The notes under the pieces were generated by a model. The model worked only from the letters and a program-made list of their open reading frames with translations. It was not told the origin of the DNA and did no database searches. DNA of 64,000 nucleotides, taken from NCBI RefSeq assembly GCF_019649055.1, contig NW_026570222.1, positions 3,596,001-3,660,000 on the forward strand, read 5' to 3'. The DNA is from Paramacrobiotus metropolitanus (lineage: Eukaryota; Tardigrada; Eutardigrada; Parachela; Macrobiotidae). Of the stretch, positions 51,501 to 62,072 are shown one piece after another (within the stretch, counting starts at the first letter, position 1; every line of letters begins with the position of its first letter). A program made the translations under genes and the position numbers.

Positions 51501-54500
51501 TTATAAATGTTAAACAGTCTGGTATGCAGCAATAACCTGCCAGTGCATGTCCAATCGGCAACAGTATTTTTTATGTGAATTGTACAACGCTGAAACCTTA
51601 TCACCTCTGCTCTCGACTTCGTGATGAATGGACTGTCAGTTGGCTTTTCATACCTGCACAGAAAATGCTTTACGACGGTAGCTCGATACCTGCGCGCACG
51701 TACCCTGGCCTTCTTCCGTCGAGTTGCAGCTTGCTGCTCTTTTCCGGCAGACACATCAAAACACCATTGACCCAAATATCTTTTAACTAGCGTAATTTCA
51801 GTGTGCTCACGATAAAAATATTATCATCACCGCTTACTGTCTGCGTTCTGTATTAATTTCATAAGGACTTTACTTGTTATGTAATCCTCATTTTGTGTTG
51901 TTAATGTACTTGTTTGGATTATTATTAGCACTTTGTTAAATAACGCATATTCGTTCACTGTGGCACTACCAATCTGAAATTAAGTTGGACTCAGGTAGTC
52001 CAGCCTATTCAGTCGTCAAAAGCATTAAAACATTTACTAATCGTATTATGAAAATACGCGTGTTCTATATTGCACTTCACGCTTCGATCATGCGTCACAT
52101 TATGCACGGTAACTTATTGAAATAGTTCACAATCGGTGTAGTTTTGCAGAAACCTGCCCAAGAATATTCCAAAAGACTTAACAATGCACAGCTTCGCAAA
52201 AAACACAGACACATTCAATTCGTGCAGGCACATTAAAATTCTTTTATTACGGGTTGATAGTTGTAGGTTCTAATTTTACAACAGAGCGGAAATCTGCCTC
52301 GTAAAATTCGGTTATAGAACTTAAACCTGTACGTTTTCGCTAGGTTTGTAAAATGTAATTTATTTTTTTGTTACGGCAAAAAAATACAGTATTTCATAGC
52401 AATGTGATAGCTTGCGTCAGTTTTTTCTTGGCTCAAAGGGATTAACTCTTCCCGAGTCTTAAGGAGAATACAGCAGTATGCTACCGCCTCTTTCAGATTT
52501 GCCGTTCCCCTCAGTTTCGCTGTTGAACAGATTCTGCTCGTTATCGATCAACAATGGAAATGACACAAGTCAAGTACGGTGTGGTGGACAACGACCCAAA
52601 CTGACTGTTACGGTATCGCTGCATAGCCTGCACCCATATAAAAATTTGCCTTTTTGCGAAAGCAGAGTAAACCGCAGTGAGTCAGTAGAGGGAAGTAGGT
52701 TAGACATGTATCGTCATAATAGGTGTGAATCCCGAGATTCATAGATGTGTGCAACATCCACAAAGCGACGGCGGCGGCACAAGTACATTTAAGCAATCAC
52801 TACGCCACAAACATGGATTTGTCAAATAATGTACTAGTCTCCATACACCAATATGTGCCACACCCAAATCAAACCCATGTGCAACTGTTACGCTTATTTA
52901 ACAAAAGAGCTCAACTGATCAAAGTGGAAAAAATATGGAAACAACCTCTGTTTAGATTTTATTCACAACAACCTTTTTAACAAACGGCCATCAATCTGAT
53001 TTTTTATAAAAAGAACCCAAATGTTATTTATAGGCAAACAACGATTAACACAAATCTTCAAGAAATGTTAACCTTTCAAAAAATCCACAAAAATTTTCAA
53101 GAAATGTCCACCTTTCATCCTTGGCAAGAGAAGATACAATTAAATCGATTTCCAGTTTACTTGGATAGTTCCAACACGTCTGAAGAGGCAGAAATCGATC
53201 TTTAATTACATCGTAATTTATAAAGGTCAGTGGCCATGCAAACATCCCGTAAAATAGGTAATTAACAGAGCTCAAAAATTTGCATATTTTAGTTATCCGG
53301 TTTTTCTTGTAAAAACGGTTTATTTGTGCATTTTGATCTATAGAAAAATCGGGACTTCTCAAACATTTAGCCGACTAAAGATATGCTAAAGACTAGATCC
53401 AGAAATAGTAGTTTCAAATACTAAATTATATACACGCATACAGACACACGTGTATCTGTAGGTTGTAGGATACGGTGGATCGTACATGGACAATAATATC
53501 GTGCATGGGCTAATCTGCTTAATTAGTAAGTATATTTAGTACCTTTATTAAAATTACGTAAATCGGGCATTTACTCTAGCAGTGAAAGCAAATTATTCTT
53601 TAATTTTCCCATGAATCGCGTAAAAATCTTAAACCGATGATCACCATTTGCTATTAATATCATTCGTTTAAACTTTACAGTACGACGTGCATTAATTATC
53701 AAAAACTTTGCTGACTACTCTAGTTTAGTAGATACAACATCCGCGCGCCAAAACCACGACTATAGTGCCTCAACGGTGCACGTACAGATACAGGTGCTGT
53801 ATGTGCTTTATGCTGCGCATATTAATATGCAAATTAATTGTCAGTACAACCTGTACTCACTCCAAAAAGCAATAATTTTGTGCATAACACGGCTAGTACC
53901 ACGGCTAGCAGTGCTGTCTCGACAATTACGCATTGCTTGCAACAAGAAACTTTAAAAGCAACGTCATGAAATTCAAATTTTCCAGGATATTTATTGTTAG
54001 TTCGGTTTTCGCTTTCTTATCTGGCTTCATTGCCCTGTGCAGTCCTGCATGGTTGGAAACACGGGTTGGCAACAAACATTTCAAACGAGCCGGGTTGTGG
54101 GTATTTTGCTTTCAAGCATTCGCCGATCCGACCTTTCGGTTCCCAACAGTGGTCACCGGCTGTTCTCATGTGTTCAATGAACGCTGGTGGCATTTTAGGG
54201 AAGTTTTCATGCCAGGTAGAAAGCCGATCCGATTGTCGCCGATATTTAAATAGTTTTATCACTTTTATGTACATCTAATACATAAATATTATCTTTTACG
54301 TTTAAGACTTTAAGTTGACTAATGATTCTTTGCAGATTTCTTCTTAACCGTACAGATCACTTTTACCACCGCCTTCGTAATTTCAACAGCTGGCTTAGCC
54401 ATACTGCTTCTGACGAAATCCCAACAAAACAATAGCGTTTTATCCTTTACTTTGGCATTGTTCCATTTTATATCAGGTGCGTTACTGCGAATACGTACAC

Positions 54501-57500
54501 TGACGCACCGTCAAGAACGCCTTAGAATTTACATAAAGTTTAAAAATTACTAAAACTTATCCGGTGTTTATCTAAAAACTTATCCAAAAATTACTAAAAC
54601 TACAAACAAGATAATATAATACTTATGTGATATATTCCTATCAATATGATAAAATCGTAAATCTGCTTACTATGTTGATAGAAAACAAAGGTTACAGATT
54701 AGGCTTGGAAATATTTTTATTCAAAGGATCTTGCAGGTGTCTTCACAACATTAGCCGTCACACTTTTTGCTGTCCGCGGTGACGGAAGAGACTGGATGCC
54801 TGATTGGAGAAGGAACTATATTTCATGGGCTTACGCGTTCGCTGTCGTTGCGGGAATTCTACAGTACTTTACCGCTGCTTTGTTGTACTGCCATGCTCAT
54901 CATCAAAGAAGAAATACTGGACATGTTCTTTTAAAGCAGGATAAAATGGAGCTAAAAGATGTTAAAATTCAAATCTTTCGTGTAAATCAGCTGAACAATG
55001 CAACGCAAAGTGCCAATTGCGCTAGAACATATGCAATGCTTCCGCAGAAAGAACGGGTTTAACAACCGCTTCGATAATCCACACGAGTTTAATTGAAAAT
55101 CTGTATTTCCAAAAATTTACTGCATGCCAGTGGATTCGCAGTTGTACTCGTACATGCTTTTATGCAGTATGCAACTATGCATTACTCAACACTGTATGGA
55201 AAATTTGGCTGTTATCGATGATTTTTCCACATTTCCGTCATAAACGACTTTTATTCACCAATGGCTACTCAAAAAGCATACCGAATTAATCGTTTGGATT
55301 CATATTTTTTTCCAACATGTCATAATCAACAAACACACGTAATTCATACTTATCATGCGAATAATGCGACATGGTTCTACAAAGAAAACATATTTTTTCG
55401 AAAGCTCCATTTTAATTCCGCATATACGCTTTAAAGCTGCACAAAAACCACATAATAATTGTAACAGACGTATTTAAAAGTCTGTTTACATAAAGTGTTC
55501 ATTTTACTTTCATATTCAGTACATGCACTGTGCACAGTACAGAATGTTTGTTAAAATTTTTAGCGGTCCACTTGTGCAAACCTTGATCTTTATATACCAG
55601 CTACTCGTAAAGTCATAAGTCTAGTTTGTGTATAGATAAAGCGCAAACAACACTCTTCAAAATCTAATATATTTTTACAAGTAATCCTGTGACGTCCTAT
55701 CTTGCAAACTGCGAAACTGCAGCATTATCTAAACTGAAGTTAGGACAACATGAACCAGAACACAGTACCAATGTCCGGCAGATGTTTATTAAAAAATGCC
55801 AGAATGATTCATGGACTGGTGCTATCTGCCTTGGGAACACTCTCATTGATTATATCATATTTTACTCCCCATTGGTAAACCCTAAATCCGCATAAGGGCA
55901 CCGCTGGCCCTACTTTGAATAACGATGCGAAATGACACCGATACAAATGCTACTTCTTCTTTTTAGGCTTCAATCTCATCGTCAGGCCTACAGCGAATTC
56001 GTCAAGCTTGGATTGTGGGAAATCTGTTTCAATAACTATTTCCATCACTCTTTCCAGATTCATCATGCCTTCTCAGGATGCCACTGGGTTCATGGCAGGG
56101 AATACCGGCCCATATACGAGTTTATTCAACCCCGTAAGATCAGAAACTTTTGCGTCAAAATAAAGTTGACCAGCCAATCATTTTTAGCATGGCTACTAGC
56201 AGTTCAGGGATTCATGACCATCGGTTTAGCTTTTAGCCTAGCCGCTACTGCTCTCGCTTCCGTAACATTCTTGCACTCCCGAACCGGAAACAACATCACA
56301 AGGTTCAAACTCACTATTTGCAGCTGCATTATGACAGGTTTGTTAAGTATTGCACCCAATACAATTATGCTTCCAGGCTTGCAAAGCCACAGCTCCGTAC
56401 GTCATATTACGTACTACGGGTAGTACAATATTATAAGCCGTTGCAGATGCACCTATCCCACATTACTGAAAAAATAATGTACAGTAACTGAGAATTACAA
56501 ATTTACTCATGATTTCAGTTTACAATAATTTCAGCTGCTTTCCTATTCTTTTCGTTGGCTCTTTTTGGAGCTAAGGCCAACGACCAAAGCTGGATGCCAC
56601 ATCAGTTGTACAACTATATCTCCTGGTCATTTTGGTTAACATTTGTTTCAGTTTTGCTGCACTGCGTGGCGGCAGCAAATTTTACTATAATTATTAAAAA
56701 TTACGAAAATGTTTCGCGGAATGTTTTGTTGATAGGTGACTGACGGGTGTTGACAACGACAGCCAAATTATATTAAAACATTTGGGTTTTACTTTTACCC
56801 ACAAGATAAAAACATCGTTAAACAGGAAGGCCTACCATACCTGGCACTCTATATTTGGCAGCCATCTCCAAAGCACAGTCGAGGGCTTCAAGTGACAAGT
56901 TTCCATCCAGTATTAACATTGGCGACTCTTGTACGCATTCTTCGTGCTGATGGATCTGCAAAAAGGAGCTTTTTTTACCACCGGCACCACCTGGATGTGA
57001 GTGCGCTCTGCGTAAATCATGAATTTTTCAGCTGACATAATCAGGAGAAATCATCTGATGTATGGACATATTCATGAGTCCGCCAAGCAGCTGGCCAGAT
57101 GGTGCCAAAATACCAATATAACAGGAAGTGGGGTTTCCCGGACATTCCATCAGATGGGACAAATCCTATGGAGTAAACTGCTTTTTAAAATTGTAAAAGA
57201 GTCCAGGTCATACTTTAAAAGTACATGCAATGCTTCAGCCTTTCAGAAGCGTTATACCGACATACTGCAAACACTAACTTACAAAAGCTGTGCTTTTAGA
57301 AACCTGCACTTTGCTATAAGATCTTTATTTCAGCCGTGTACCGCATGATGAACAAATTGTCTATCAGTACTTATGTAGATGCAATATCATACAGCGTAGC
57401 AATTAATAAATGAAATTAAGCGGGTCAACATACGGCTCTGCACACCGTAAGAATATCCCTACAAACAATCAACATTATCTGCCTTTGTAAGAGGTCACAA

Positions 57501-58085
57501 GCGCCCAAACAATATTCAAGTATGGATTCTTATACGGAGTTCCTTATTCTAAATGTGAAATACGAATATATTTGCATAGTGTGAAATATGTGTATTATGT
57601 TTCTCGTATCTTAAACAAATCGATTCAATACTATCTCAACCATTCGACATCTTCCGCTTTCTAAGCTTGTGGGACTACAGTAGTAGTGTAAACAGAAAAT
57701 TTACCGATTTACGACTAAAACAAGATCGTTTTTGCTCAGTAGTATAGGTTATCTTTGTGATTCGAGCAAAATATTGTATTTAAGTATTTCGATGTGTTAC
57801 ATGATGTACGGTATTTACCATATGCGAACACGACTGCTTTATAAACTGTCCATTGTAATCATCTCCAACAGCGCTGAGGAAAACCGCGCTTACTCCCAGG
57901 CGACCTAAACAATCCGCAACGTTCCTGCCTGAAAAACAACAAACGTTCCACATAGCTAACTACCGTAAAATAGCGTTCGTTGACGTCAGAAGAGCAGAGC
58001 GATGATAAACCCATAATAACTGTCATCCCGTACCAACACCTCCACTTGAGAAGTTGATGTCACCACCATGCGTGCTCCCATTCAT
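42566..58085 (-). CDS. PfkB-family kinase, probable pseudouridine kinase; 13.5-kb intron
   Basis: Seven exons join in frame into 323 residues: 58085–58034, 57928–57819, 57165–57037, 56955–56841, 43377–43225, 43168–42928, 42737–42566. Motifs: SSGGVGRNVADCLGRLG (PfkB signature 1 region), FLSAVGDDYNG, CPGNPTSCYIGIL, MSIHQMISPDY, PMLILDGNLS, then across the long intron VPVFYEPTDINKATK, SPNIKEL, VLLVKFGKQGSWV, and the catalytic SVSGGGDC with Asp266. The VFYEPTD and DGNLS motifs and the S-I-H-Q step are those of pseudouridine kinases, which phosphorylate pseudouridine from RNA turnover; many animals fuse this to a glycosidase domain. The first β-strand (usual V-G-G-x-x-x-D) is missing, so an N-terminal exon upstream of 58085 was not found. 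The exon pair 56841/43377 is joined by phase (G|TG giving Val), placing a claudin-like gene cluster inside the intron on the other strand. Confidence 0.85.
43819..44960 (+). CDS. Claudin-like four-transmembrane protein, copy A
   Basis: Three exons (43819–44137, 44203–44445, 44659–44960) give 287 residues. The first extracellular loop carries the claudin signature W–GLW–C–C: Trp50, GLW 66–68, Cys71 and Cys89 (KLGLWVFCFRSFTDP). Four hydrophobic segments follow the family order, and a conserved GWQNNYLSWSF stretch precedes the fourth. The cytosolic tail is basic then acidic (KRTEKRKRAN, SEELELCS). PMP22/claudin proteins form paracellular barriers; arthropod members include septate-junction proteins such as pasiflora. 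Which subgroup this is cannot be settled from sequence alone. It lies inside the large intron of the kinase gene, on the opposite strand. Exon 1 begins at the first in-frame ATG. Confidence 0.85.
44961..48305. other. Spacer between claudin-like copies A and B
   Basis: AT-rich, 3.3 kb. One minus-strand open frame (47449–47694) begins with a signal-peptide-like stretch (MDMLWTILIFTCVLL) followed by Asn-X-Ser/Thr sites, but no second exon was found. Nothing else is supported. Confidence 0.35.
48306..50393 (+). CDS. Claudin-like four-transmembrane protein, copy B
   Basis: Three exons (48306–48630, 49783–49923, 50068–50393) give 263 residues. The signature is complete: Trp46, GLW 69–71, Cys74, Cys91 (FDKLGLWQFCFRLYQI, CRWYF). 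TM1 is GWLALASVSSIVAIILILIA; exon 2 codes TM2–TM3 and exon 3 begins in TM3 and includes FGWQNNYLSWSFALAVAGGI as TM4 entry. The tail is charged and Pro-rich. Exon 2 (141 bp) and exon 3 (326 bp) have exactly the lengths seen in copy D, and all introns fall at the same phase 1 positions, which shows tandem duplication. The first intron (1,152 bp) is long for this window. It is antisense to, and inside the intron of, the PfkB kinase gene. Confidence 0.88.
50621..51131 (+). CDS. 3' exons of an unassigned membrane protein
   Basis: Three blocks (50621–50802, 50869–50942, 50970–51131) are each bounded by consensus splice sites and join in one open frame of about 138 codons to a stop. The first contains two hydrophobic stretches (TITLLVFVAQIYAFML, ILISLILILALLGQFY), the second a third (SGSIVAIVSFTICSTM), and the last is a polar tail ending in acidic residues (YRREYQYAVKDSDL). 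This reads like the C-terminal part of a multi-pass membrane protein, and its position in the claudin-like array suggests a diverged member, but the W–GLW–C–C loop is not visible. The 5' exons were not found; the gene may be partial, divergent or decayed. Confidence 0.4.
51132..53965. other. Spacer within the claudin-like cluster
   Basis: Mostly AT-rich. Between about 51570 and 51790 the composition becomes more GC-rich, and a plus-strand frame reads LSVGFSYLHRKCF and RYLRARTLAFFRR before a stop, but no gene structure could be built. A minus-strand frame at 53045–53362 has no recognised domain. Confidence 0.3.
53966..55062 (+). CDS. Claudin-like four-transmembrane protein, copy D
   Basis: Three exons (53966–54215, 54336–54476, 54737–55062) give 238 residues. 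The claudin loop has Trp29 (CSPAWLE), GLW 43–45, Cys48 and Cys66 (RAGLWVFCFQAFADP). TM1 is RIFIVSSVFAFLSGFIALC. TM4 is introduced by PDWRRNYISWAYAFAVVAGI, equivalent to the GWQNNYLSWSF motif of copies A and B. Exons 2 and 3 are 141 and 326 bp, the same as in copy B. The basic tail (HAHHQRRN) follows TM4. It is nested in the kinase intron on the opposite strand. The start is the first in-frame ATG. Confidence 0.87.
55063..55749. other. Spacer between claudin-like copies D and E
   Basis: AT-rich, 687 bp, no recognised feature. It must include the promoter of copy E. Confidence 0.35.
55750..56743 (+). CDS. Claudin-like four-transmembrane protein, copy E
   Basis: Four exons (55750–55874, 55967–56133, 56188–56337, 56535–56743) give 216 residues. 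Joining exon 1 to exon 2 inside a Trp codon restores the loop: Trp42 (FTPHW), GLW 57–59, Cys62 and Cys80 (VKLGLWEICFNNYF). TM1 is HGLVLSALGTLSLIISYF. Exon 3 holds TM2–TM3 (FMTIGLAFSLAATALASVTF); exon 4 holds TM4 after QLYNYISWSF. This copy has one extra intron, splitting the loop-Trp codon, and a much shorter C-terminal tail than the others. Its stop is only 98 bp from the neighbouring antisense exon of the kinase gene, so the two transcripts may overlap at their untranslated ends or in the intron. Confidence 0.85.
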
Positions 58086-58397
58086 CTGTCATAAAGCGAT
58101 ACAATAATTCACAAACGCTGCATAAAAACGCATATTAAGTATTCATGCTGCATAAAAACAGAGGTAGCATTGCGTGATTTCGCACGTAGACCGACCTATA
58201 GAACACCGGTATCCGCTTCACCTTCAGAAACGCATCTCACACGAAATGATACGCGTTTTTTGCTGCTTATAAACTATCAACTCATATTGCAAAAGTATTA
58301 TTTTATAATTAATAACGGTAAATGCTGAAGTGCAATAGATTCAAAATGCTATCTAATTCATACTGACAGTAAACTGCATAACAAAAGAATGATGAGA

Positions 58398-58424
58398 ACT
58401 TCGATCTGATCTTCAGATCGAAGT
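58398..58424. repeat. Perfect 12-bp-arm hairpin
   Basis: ACTTCGATCTGA and TCAGATCGAAGT flank a 3-base centre. It is isolated and of unknown role. Confidence 0.65.
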
Positions 58425-61400
58425 CAAAAACAAGTAGTGCTTAAAAAAATTGTAGTACTTTAATTTACTGCACGTTTATGTGAGATATCAAGCAATGACC
58501 GGATGCACCTTTACTCTGCACGAGCCGATTTCACAAAATTAATGGCAGCAAACAGTATTTATAACAAAACTGCTTTTAAAAAAACGCTCATTGGCCACCC
58601 CAGCGCCGAACTATTGCATAAAATGTTTTTCAAATGCATTTCGAAAACACGCTTCGATAAAGTAAAGTATTCTGACTATTCTCAGATTTCATAATATGAA
58701 ATCTGTTTGTTTTGCGACACAAAACTGGAGAAAACATAACAAGCCAAAGAAAAATGTGCTATTTTATAGGCATATGCTGTCGGCTGAAACAGCCTTTTTT
58801 ATCTTCGGAGTACGCCACGGCATGCCGACTAAATTTTCTGCTTCAGAAGTTATCAAAGCCATGAGCATATTGATAAATTCCCTTGCTGAACCCATTCATC
58901 CTTCTACAAACTGCTATATTGTGCAAATTGCGCGGGTGTTCAGGAAATGTCTGTCAAAACCGGGACCAGAGAGACCGGAGCGGAAGCTGGGTCTTAGAAC
59001 AACAGAAAACGTACTCCATACGGCCCTGCATGCTGCCAACTGTCATGTTTTCGTACCACCCTCCCCGGTTGCAAGCCAATCGGTCCGTCGTAATTGCATT
59101 CGGCAAGCCTTTAATTATACTCATGAATCCCGACGAACGTAGCAAAACTTCACTATTTCGTCCAGAGCCACTCACATATGCCTTATACGTATGAAAATAT
59201 ATGATCAACGCATACTTCTTTTTTCCAGTTTTTCACGTCCCATATTCAACAATGCACTTACGGTTTCAGGCACTATTTTGATTAAGAGCTCCCTCTGAGA
59301 ATATTATGCTTCAGCGCTTAAGCTTTTTGACTATTTTACCACCAAACAGCCAAAAATGTCTCAATAATTTGACACCAGCGTATCTCCACTGCTATATATG
59401 CGGTTGAACCACAATACAATATTCCCATAACTCGAATCAACAGCCGGTACGCGGCGTTATTCGCATTTGCAGTTCGTGATCATGAATGGCTGCGGGTCAC
59501 AGAAAAAGGAGCATATAATAGCACCTGTTGTATACTGTACGATTTAATACTGGGAATAAGCTCTTGGATTAAGTCAACATAATCTTCCCATCCCAGCTAC
59601 TGCGTCTTCTACAAAAACCCTACCTATATGCTCCTGTTTCCCTTACGCTTATCAGCCTATTATATTCTGCTATGCACACGCGGATGGGATTACCGCCTCC
59701 AAGCAAGCGTTCTCGTGGATATTCCAATCGACTACGTTAACGCCATGAACATGTTGTGGATGCTGAGTAAAACCCAAGGAGAAAACTGCTGTCTTTCAAC
59801 ATAATGCTGCGTTTATGCTAAAGAGAAAATGTTACAACAGCTCATTTGAACTTTTATGATTTTGGTACGTATGAGCTTTGCCGGCACATACGCTGCTATC
59901 ACATGGAAAAGATGCTAATTAATTACGGAAACGATCTCCAATGACCTGCCTTGTACACGTTCGACTTCAAAAAAGCCATCACGTAAGTATTTTAATCGAG
60001 CAAATACGTCTTAAAACTAAACAGCAAGCAAAATTTTCGTGTGTGTAGGCGGAAGTCCAAGGAAGAATTTTGTAAGTACCTTTACAAGTTCGCAACGCGG
60101 GTGTCCAGGGGTCTTTAAAACTCTAGAATTAGGCTGTACATTCCATACTTCGCCTTTTTTATTACAGATCTGTTTACAGTAGCCAATACTAGCCATAGAT
60201 GCAACAGAACAACATGTGATGATGTTGATTTACGCAGCACAGAGCACATAACAGTAAAACGTATGAATATAAATCTTGTTCGAAATTGCTGAGTGTACTT
60301 AGTGAGTATGCGGTACCTGCATGCAGCACTTGTACCGACGTATTGAACCAGTTTTAAAAGTTCATGTTAATTACACTATCGGCCTTCAAATTTTCTTGAA
60401 CAAGATAATTTTGAACTTTCGTACTTATGTGCAAGTAAAAGGTGAAAGCCAAGAGTAGCAATGCAGCGTGCATTTATTAACTATATTTTTTGCTGCTGTT
60501 GATCAGTGTTAAACCACTCATTAGAGTGATTAGACCACTAACTAACTGGCATGAGCGCATGATAAAAAAATATCAAATACGCGCAACAGAAACATTTTTG
60601 TAACAGTAAGGAAAAAACATTATCGTTTTTATCGTCTAACGCACATTGCACACTTAATTCTAAACTGCCGTTGTGCGTTAACCAATACTGTCATACAATA
60701 CGAATTTTCACTTAAACCAGTGCATATGCTTGTACCTGTACTGTATCCTTCAAAAAGATTCAGAGCGTCCAGCGAGCGCGTGATCAATATTTTATTAATT
60801 TCTGCTTCCGTAAAGTGCATATTTAAAATAAATAAAATAATAAAATACGTACGTCTGCGTCAGTGAAAAATTATCGTACTGCTTAATTTGCACTTTGCAG
60901 CAGCCAGTCAACTTTTCAGTTTCCAGTATTAAAAAGTCATCCTAGCTTACAAGTACATTAACTTATTTAAATCCCTGTTTCCCGAATAACTTACAGGATC
61001 CCAATTAGTAATTATTAGTAAGTACTGAGCTGAGGAGATGCGTATATGGCGTATATATACCGCACAATCACTGTAATTACGAACGAATTTACCCTTTTTT
61101 ACAGCCAATTAAACGATTGAAGTAACTTCAGCCAGATAGCAATATTTTATTATTCAGATACCAGAAAAACCACGATACGTGCACTGCTACTGTACGGCAT
61201 ACGTACAAGTACAGTACATATAAATACAATAATAGAACTGTAAATAATTATTATTATCTCAATGACACAATCCACTAGCTACTTAAACGATATATATATA
61301 TAAATATAATATCTATATATATACTGTCATTTAGATCTACTATCAAAGTCTGCTGCAAAACTGTTGTATTCACGAATACTTTCGTACCCCCAAACCGTTT

Positions 61401-61458
61401 CCATTTTTTTAGTATTACACGTTGGCTTTTTTTCGGTAGCGTTTTTTAAAACCACTGT

Positions 61459-61489
61459 CAAGGTGGATAGGTCTACCCTATCCACCTTG
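61459..61489. repeat. Perfect 13-bp-arm hairpin
   Basis: CAAGGTGGATAGG (61459–61471) pairs with CCTATCCACCTTG (61477–61489) around TCTAC. Its role is unknown. Confidence 0.65.
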
Positions 61490-62027
61490 CCACTGTATAT
61501 GACAACACCCAGTGAAATGAGAACTTTTGGCCGTTGGGTTCGCACGAGAACTGTAGATTGTGAACCACATAATTATAATCTCATTTTTTCGACTCAGGTG
61601 TACAGAACAGGTACGGTATGTGCAGACTTGCGGTATAAGTACTGTATTACACAATAATATTATGTAACTGTGTAGTATGCACTTAAGAGACAGTACAGAG
61701 TACTAACGACCAAGACTGCATGCTGCCTGTTACCTTATATTATGAGTTATATCTACAAGTACATACTAATTATACTGTAGGACATAATATTTATATAGTA
61801 TGGAGCGCAACTCGATCTCGTACTATCACAGTTTGCAACTATGGGCACCAGGTAGTACTACAACGAAATTCATTTTTCAAACGAAAACGCTGATTATTTA
61901 TAAAGAAGGAATTTATTTATTTATAAAAGAGTTCATAGCAACTATAACAAACAGACCAGGCCAGCGAGTGCTACCGGGTTTATCTGGTCGGAAATACTCC
62001 AAAATAAAATTTTATAACAGTTGACAG

Positions 62028-62050
62028 TACCCATAATAATATTATGGGTA
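62028..62050. repeat. 23-bp palindrome beside the foldback element
   Basis: TACCCATAATA-A-TATTATGGGTA reads the same on both strands around one central base. It lies 23 bp before the foldback element at 62073 and next to two copies of ATTACTAAACTA, so it may be part of the same insertion. Confidence 0.55.
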
Positions 62051-62072
62051 TTACTATTACTAAACTATCTTT

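Larger units (their letters stand above)
43378..56840 (-). other. 13.5-kb intron of the PfkB kinase gene, hosting antisense genes
   Basis: The donor is GTATGG next to 56841 and the acceptor TTTTTTGTAG next to 43377, both normal. All other introns of this gene are far shorter or moderate. The interval holds four complete claudin-like genes and one partial gene, all on the plus strand. The first starts 442 bp from one intron end and the last stops 98 bp from the other, so the cluster fills the intron. Confidence 0.75.

Noticed and set aside
57019-57348. 109-codon plus-strand open frame
   Set aside because: It is antisense to the kinase exon 57165–57037, which reads as PfkB protein on the minus strand.
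58696-59142. 148-codon ATG frame in a slightly GC-richer patch
   Set aside because: No domain, no splice context and equally open alternative frames on both strands; kept only as a note in the region description.
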